NCBI RefSeq assembly: GCF_014268275.3
Contig: NZ_CP077084.1
Location: forward strand, 2,418,001 to 2,482,000
Origin: Pseudomonas tritici
GTDB lineage: Bacteria; Pseudomonadota; Gammaproteobacteria; Pseudomonadales; Pseudomonadaceae
Reading direction: 5' to 3'
DNA: 64,000 nt
In this document: positions 60,409-64,000 of the stretch, piece by piece
Layout of the letters: every line of letters starts with the position of its first letter
Numbering within the stretch: the first letter of the stretch is position 1
Translations under genes and position numbers: made by a program
The notes under the pieces: model-generated
Database searches by the model: none
What the model saw: the letters and a program-made list of their open reading frames with translations, nothing else
What the model was told of the DNA's origin: nothing

Positions 60409-61314
60409 ATGACAGTTAAACAGATGAGGGCGTTTCTCGCCGTGGCCCAAAGCCTGAGTTTTGCCGCCGCCTGCGAGCGCCTGCATCTTTCCCAATCGGC
60501 GCTGAGCCTGACCATCAAGGGGCTGGAAGAAGGGTTGGGCGGGCGCCTGTTCAGCCGCAATACGCGTAACGTCGCGTTGACCCCTGAAGGCGAATCCCTG
60601 TTGCCCCTGGCGCGTCGACTGATGGCCGACTGGGACAACGCCGAAGACGAACTGCGCCAACGCTTCACCTTGCAGCGCGGGCGCGTCACGGTGGCGGCGA
60701 TGCCATCGTTTGCCGGCAATTTGCTGCCGCCGATCCTGAAAATATTCCGCGCGCGTTACCCTCAGGTAAATGTGACCGTACATGACTTGATCAATGAGCA
60801 GGTGCTGGAGATGGTTCGCGATCGCCAAGTGGAACTGGGCGTGGCATTCGAGCCCTCTGAAGGATCATCGCTGGCGTTTACGCCGCTGTACCTGGACCGG
60901 TTTATTGCGGTTGTGCCGGGTGACTCAGTCTTGGCGCAATGCAACGAAATCGATTGGAAAACCCTGCTGGAGCAGCCGTTCATTACGCTGCAACGGCCTT
61001 CGACGGTGCGGGTGATGCTGGAAGAACACCTGGGCGCCCTGCAGATGAAGTTGCCGGTAGCACTGGAGAGCCATCAACTGGCGACAGTGGGCAAGATGGT
61101 GGCGAATGGTTTGGGGGTCAGTGCCGTACCTGCATTGTGCGCGCGGCAGATGATCGAGGCGGGGGCCCATTGCATCACCTTGAGCAATCCGGTGATTGAA
61201 CGGCCGATTGGGGTGCTGACCAAGCCTGGGCATGAACTTTCGGCGGCCGCTCAGGTGCTGTTTGATATCTTTTGCGACGAGGCGGGTAAGGGACGGTTAC
61301 CCGCGTTGTTGTAA
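60409..61314 (+). CDS. LysR family regulator of the ketone body operon
   Basis: The 301-residue protein has an N-terminal winged helix-turn-helix ([20 protein letters not shown]...[19 protein letters not shown]) and a C-terminal periplasmic-binding-like effector domain ([20 protein letters not shown] and [20 protein letters not shown]). It is divergent from scoA-scoB-atoB, so it probably activates that operon in response to acetoacetate, 3-hydroxybutyrate or a CoA ester. Its own gene and target share the 60347-60377 dyad. Confidence 0.87.
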   Translation: MTVKQMRAFLAVAQSLSFAAACERLHLSQSALSLTIKGLEEGLGGRLFSRNTRNVALTPEGESLLPLARRLMADWDNAEDELRQRFTLQRGRVTVAAMPSFAGNLLPPILKIFRARYPQVNVTVHDLINEQVLEMVRDRQVELGVAFEPSEGSSLAFTPLYLDRFIAVVPGDSVLAQCNEIDWKTLLEQPFITLQRPSTVRVMLEEHLGALQMKLPVALESHQLATVGKMVANGLGVSAVPALCARQMIEAGAHCITLSNPVIERPIGVLTKPGHELSAAAQVLFDIFCDEAGKGRLPALL

Positions 61315-61323
61315 AACACCTAT

Positions 61324-61356
61324 TAAAAAGCCCGCTCGAATTAACGAGCGGGCTTA
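61324..61356. terminator. Terminator between LysR and unknown protein genes
   Basis: AAGCCCGCTCG and CGAGCGGGCTT form a perfect 11-base stem. On the minus strand a TTTTT run follows, which suits the unknown gene at 61376; it may also end the LysR transcript. Confidence 0.85.
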
Positions 61357-61375
61357 AATGTTTAAGGCCGTGTTA

Positions 61376-61705
61376 TCAGCAGTATCTATCAATCACTTTA
61401 ACCTGCGATTGGCCTTTGAGGTTCTGCCATTCGGTATTAAGTGTGTGGAAGACCTGTTCGATAAAGTTGCGATCGGCAGCAGCCTTCTTACCCACATAAC
61501 CTTGGCCACGGCGGTACATCTTCAGGCGCGCCGCCAGTTCACGGTTATTGCGGTCGAACTCGGCTTCTTCGGTATGGGGCGCCAGGCAGTCAATTTGGAC
61601 TTCGCCCGATTTGCCAATCCACAGGATATGGTCGTCGAGTGTGTCTTTTTGCGCTGCGAACATCTCAGCCAATTCATCGATAGTTGGTTGGTTGTTCAGA
61701 TTCAT
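61376..61705 (-). CDS. Conserved-looking protein of unknown function
   Basis: This 109-residue cytosolic protein begins MNLNNQPTIDELAEMFAAQK, has an acidic first half, a basic central stretch (AARLKMYRRGQGYVGKKAAA), and ends VIDRYC. No signal or membrane segment is seen. It has its own strong terminator, so it is transcribed alone. I do not recognise a family; absence of known domains and isolation next to a gene-poor stretch leave its role open. Confidence 0.75.
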   Translation of the reverse strand: MNLNNQPTIDELAEMFAAQKDTLDDHILWIGKSGEVQIDCLAPHTEEAEFDRNNRELAARLKMYRRGQGYVGKKAAADRNFIEQVFHTLNTEWQNLKGQSQVKVIDRYC

Positions 61706-62067
61706 GTGTAAGCCCCTTGACCAGTTGGCGATCTATCAATTGATTCGTTAAAACTGCTTAGTTGTCTCCGGTCTTGAATACCGGGCGTCAGCGACTGTCT
61801 GCCGAATACGGGCAGGGTCTTGAACCTGATGCATGTAGTCTTGCTGATGAACTGCTACGCAATGCTTTCTCAACGAAGACAAGCAGCATTTGCGCTCCTT
61901 GTACCGATCCTCTCGGGCCGGTCAGCTTCATCAATCCGCCTTGTGGGCAGTGCACATCCGGAAAAAACAGCTCGGCGGTCAGACGAGCTCTTTCAAAACG
62001 CTTGTTGCCAACGCTCCCGATCCGGGAGACGTCTCGATAATGCAAGGACAAAAACGTTACGTCAACG

Positions 62068-62101
62068 ATTATGTAGTGATTATTTTTGGTCACTACATAA
62101 T
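62068..62101. repeat. Perfect 12-base inverted repeat
   Basis: ATTATGTAGTGA and TCACTACATAAT pair perfectly around the 10-base loop TTATTTTTGG. There is no T run on either side, so it is unlikely to be a terminator. It could be an operator or a site for a recombinase. Confidence 0.85.
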
Positions 62102-62201
62102 TTGTTGTGGGGGCAGGGGAATGCGGAGAAACGTGACTTGGGCGTCATTTTTTGGAGGGGTGGGTCGTAAGGGCGCGATGGGCAATCCAACACCGAACCC
62201 T

Positions 62202-62229
62202 TGTGGGAGCTGGCAAGCCAGCTCCCACA
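62202..62229. repeat. Fused REP hairpin
   Basis: TGTGGGAGCTGGC and GCCAGCTCCCACA pair perfectly with only AA between. It looks like a REP pair whose spacer was lost. It lies 22 bases downstream of the sir2 stop. Confidence 0.9.
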
Positions 62230-62250
62230 TTTTGATTTGTGGCGTTCTTT

Positions 62251-63096
62251 CTATCCTAGCCGCTCAACCAGCAACGGCAACAAACGCTCGCAGGACGCCT
62301 CGATCTTCACCTGCAGCAGCTCATCCCCCCGAGTCTTGCCCAGGTTGATGGCGATCACCGGTTTGCCTTGCTCGACCATCGCTTTGCACAGACGAAACGC
62401 CGAATAGGCCATGAGCGACGAACCCACTACCAGCAAACCTTCCGCATGCTCCACCGCAGCCATTGCCTTGGACGCTGTCGGTGGGGCTACGTTTTCGCCA
62501 AAAAACACCACGTCCGGCTTCAGGCGTTCGCCGTTGCAATGGGGGCAGCGGGGGACCTGGAAGCGCTCTTCGAACGCCGGGTCCAGCAAGGTGTCGCCAT
62601 CGGGCGCTTGCACGGCATCGACGCCGGCCAGGTAGGGGTTTTCGATTTCCATCACGTGCTGGATCACGTCACGCTCGCTGCGCTGCAGGCAATCCAGGCA
62701 CAGCACCCGGTGCAGGCTGCCGTGCAGTTCGATCACTTCATCGCTTCCGGCTTGATCATGCAGCGTATCGACGTTTTGTGTGATCAGCCCGCTGATGCGC
62801 TCGCGATGCTGCAGTGTCGCCAGCGCCAGGTGGGCCTTGTTCGGTTGCGCAATGCGTACCCTCGGCCACCCGAGCATCGCCCGCGCCCAATAACGGCGCC
62901 GCGCCTGCGGGGTAGCAAGGAACTCTTGATACATCATTGGCGCTTTACCTCGACGCACGCCTTCGCTGTCGCGGTAGTCGGGGATGCCCGACGACGTGCT
63001 GATCCCCGCACCGGTCAGCACCACAAAGCGCCGTTCGGCCATGGCTCGGTGCAGGGTGTCGAGGTGATCCTCTTGATGTTCCAGCGTGTCGAGCAT
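62251..63096 (-). CDS. Sir2 family NAD-dependent protein deacetylase
   Basis: This 281-residue sirtuin has the NAD-binding GAGIS at 29-33 and PDYRD at 39-43, QNVD at 107-110 and the catalytic histidine H125. Four zinc cysteines (C133/C136 and C184/C187) are spread by an insertion of about 45 residues. It removes acyl groups from lysines with NAD+. AGGGGA precedes the start. It follows the CBS protein gene after 8 bases, an unusual partner, so co-regulation of deacylation with nucleotide status is possible. Confidence 0.92.
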   Translation of the reverse strand: MLDTLEHQEDHLDTLHRAMAERRFVVLTGAGISTSSGIPDYRDSEGVRRGKAPMMYQEFLATPQARRRYWARAMLGWPRVRIAQPNKAHLALATLQHRERISGLITQNVDTLHDQAGSDEVIELHGSLHRVLCLDCLQRSERDVIQHVMEIENPYLAGVDAVQAPDGDTLLDPAFEERFQVPRCPHCNGERLKPDVVFFGENVAPPTASKAMAAVEHAEGLLVVGSSLMAYSAFRLCKAMVEQGKPVIAINLGKTRGDELLQVKIEASCERLLPLLVERLG

Positions 63097-63104
63097 GGGT
63101 TCCC

Positions 63105-63545
63105 CTATTCGCCGCGGATGTATTGCTCCAGCTGCTTGATCAGGTCAGCCTGTTCGGCAATGGCTTCTTTCACCAAGTCACCGATGGACAGCAGGCCCAG
63201 CAGTTTGCCTTCTTCCACTACAGGCAAGTGGCGCAGGTGACTGTCGGTCATGATGTTCATGCATTCATCGACGCTCTTGTGGGTGTCGACGGTTATCACC
63301 GGAGAGCTCATCACCTCATGGACTTTTGTGGTGACCGACGATAGTCCCTTAAGCATGATTTTGCGTGCGTAATCACGTTCACTGATGATGCCTACCACCG
63401 CGCCATCCTGGACGACCGGCAAGGCCCCGACGTTTTTCTCCGACATCCGGACCAGTGCTTCAAACACGGTATGGTCATGTTTGATGGTATGGACGTCCTG
63501 GTTTTTCTGGTCCTTGGCTTTGAGCAGTTGTGCAACGGTTTTCAT
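63105..63545 (-). CDS. Tandem CBS-domain protein
   Basis: I start at ATG 63545 (MKTVAQLLKAKDQKNQDVHT), with GGAG 8 bases upstream, giving 146 residues; a GTG three codons earlier is less likely. The chain is almost only two CBS domains (VFEALVRMSEKNVGALPVVQ...GIISERDYARKI and SVDECMNIMTDSHLRHLPVV...GLLSIGDLVKEAI). CBS pairs bind adenine nucleotides or NAD(H) and act as energy sensors. It lies 8 bases before sir2 on the same strand. Confidence 0.9.
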   Translation of the reverse strand: MKTVAQLLKAKDQKNQDVHTIKHDHTVFEALVRMSEKNVGALPVVQDGAVVGIISERDYARKIMLKGLSSVTTKVHEVMSSPVITVDTHKSVDECMNIMTDSHLRHLPVVEEGKLLGLLSIGDLVKEAIAEQADLIKQLEQYIRGE

Positions 63546-63675
63546 GACGGCCACTCCGGTGTTGTTGTTAGGTAGTCGAGCTCCCCTACAGAATCCTAGA
63601 CGGCCCGCGCCGGAGCAAGGACCAAAGCGGCGTTAAAACCGTCGAAAAACGTCATCCGCTGGATTTTTTCAGTGT

Positions 63676-64000
63676 TTACCCGGCATTTGTCGGCTTTTTA
63701 GCTCGCTTGGGGCTGGCGGTTGTCTTGCGTGGCGCGCTCTTGCGTTTCTTTTTCCACGGCGCGGCGCCTTGACCCGCCGGGCTGGCCGGGCCGGTGATGG
63801 TCATGCGCATACCATTGCAGCGCGCCACTTGCTTGCTCATCCAGGCTGCTTGTTTGGCGACGAATTCCTCCAGGCTCATCTCGCCGCTTTGCACCATATC
63901 CAGGGCCTGCTCCCAGATTGCGGTGGTGCCCGGATCTGCGATGGCACGTGGCACCGCGTCAATCAGGCTGAATGCCGCCGGGGTAGCCGACAGCGACTTG
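63676..64000 (-). CDS. topB: DNA topoisomerase III, C-terminal part (clipped by the window edge)
   Basis: The frame is open across the window edge and reads SATPAAFSLIDAVPRAIADP with GTTAIWEQALDMVQSGEMSL next, which matches the end of TopB. The tail is lysine-rich (KKKRKSAPRKTTASPKRAKK), a typical DNA-binding extension. A GTG near 63954 is not the true start. The protein decatenates DNA and relaxes negative supercoils. It is the only part in the window. Confidence 0.88.
   Translation of the reverse strand, partial: KSLSATPAAFSLIDAVPRAIADPGTTAIWEQALDMVQSGEMSLEEFVAKQAAWMSKQVARCNGMRMTITGPASPAGQGAAPWKKKRKSAPRKTTASPKRAKKPTNAG

Larger units (their letters stand above)
61706..62250. other. Gene-poor stretch of 545 bases with palindromes
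   Basis: No frame here has a convincing protein. Base use is less GC-rich than the surroundings, which suggests acquired or decayed DNA. It contains a perfect 12-base inverted repeat (62068-62079 and 62090-62101) and a fused REP hairpin at 62202-62229. Frames of 90-115 codons exist on both strands but have no recognisable domain or good start site. Confidence 0.6.

Noticed and set aside
61762..62093. Small frames of 90-110 codons in the gene-poor stretch
   Set aside because: They overlap on both strands, lack ribosome sites and resemble no known domain, so none is called as a gene.

Overview
The window is GC-rich, densely packed chromosomal DNA of a Pseudomonas, most likely of the P. fluorescens group. 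The evidence is the gene content (bkd operon with bkdR, an ErcA/ErcS-like pair beside PQQ-related genes, reductive pyrimidine catabolism, DUF1615 and DUF4349 lipoproteins) and many paired REP-type palindromes built on the TGTGGGAGC core that sit between genes. I found no rRNA, tRNA, prophage, CRISPR array or intact insertion sequence. Most of the window is catabolic and transport modules, each with its own regulator.

Layout. 1-5470: end of a PQQ-dependent alcohol oxidation locus, with a clipped upstream gene, a periplasmic metallo-hydrolase, an aldehyde dehydrogenase, an orphan 23-residue pqqA, an Fe-type alcohol dehydrogenase (ErcA-like) and a hybrid histidine kinase. 5536-7008: SLC13/DASS anion transporter. 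7012-7791: very large nested inverted repeat. 7931-10722: DHA2 pump and HlyD adaptor, followed by a second compound palindrome. 10960-18056 (minus strand): uronic acid module with OprD-type porin, uronate dehydrogenase, lactonase, TRAP transporter (DctPQM) and aldose 1-epimerase. 18295-19521: copCD. 19638-28146: reductive pyrimidine degradation, with a TetR regulator of RutR type, PreA, PreT, dihydropyrimidinase, an NCS1 transporter and a carbamoyl-beta-alanine amidohydrolase. 28158-29823: ornithine cyclodeaminase and an Lrp regulator. 30157-31050: tandem GNAT protein.

31185-38051: branched-chain amino acid catabolism, with ilvE, lpdV, bkdB, bkdA2, bkdA1 and divergent bkdR. 38189-41272: sulfide/persulfide oxidation, with a persulfide dioxygenase-like MBL protein divergent from SQR and a TauE/SafE permease. 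41315-47354: housekeeping and transport genes (YceH, DUF1993, SstT, an MFS pump, a NhaR-like regulator, a small lipoprotein, TerC). 47449-49586: selD-mnmH for selenouridine in tRNA. 49576-57553: permease, periplasmic histidine phosphatase, GST, PhzF-like protein, zinc-type hemB, LysE exporter, two lipoproteins and a thioesterase. 57690-61314: ketone-body/short-chain fatty acid module (atoB, CoA-transferase A and B, divergent LysR). 61376-64000: an unknown protein, a 545-bp stretch with no credible gene, a CBS-Sir2 gene pair and the clipped end of topoisomerase III.

Most modules pair uptake or a regulator with a short pathway into central metabolism: uronates to aldarates, uracil/thymine to beta-amino acids, valine/leucine/isoleucine to acyl-CoAs, acetoacetate to acetyl-CoA. 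I saw no clearly new multi-gene system. The most unusual items are the orphan pqqA beside ercA, the two giant nested palindromes flanking the efflux pump (one supplies the C-terminus of the epimerase), a putative operator lying on the inferred start of the pyrimidine operon, the zinc-ligand HemB, and the CBS-Sir2 pair next to a gene-free stretch holding a perfect palindrome.
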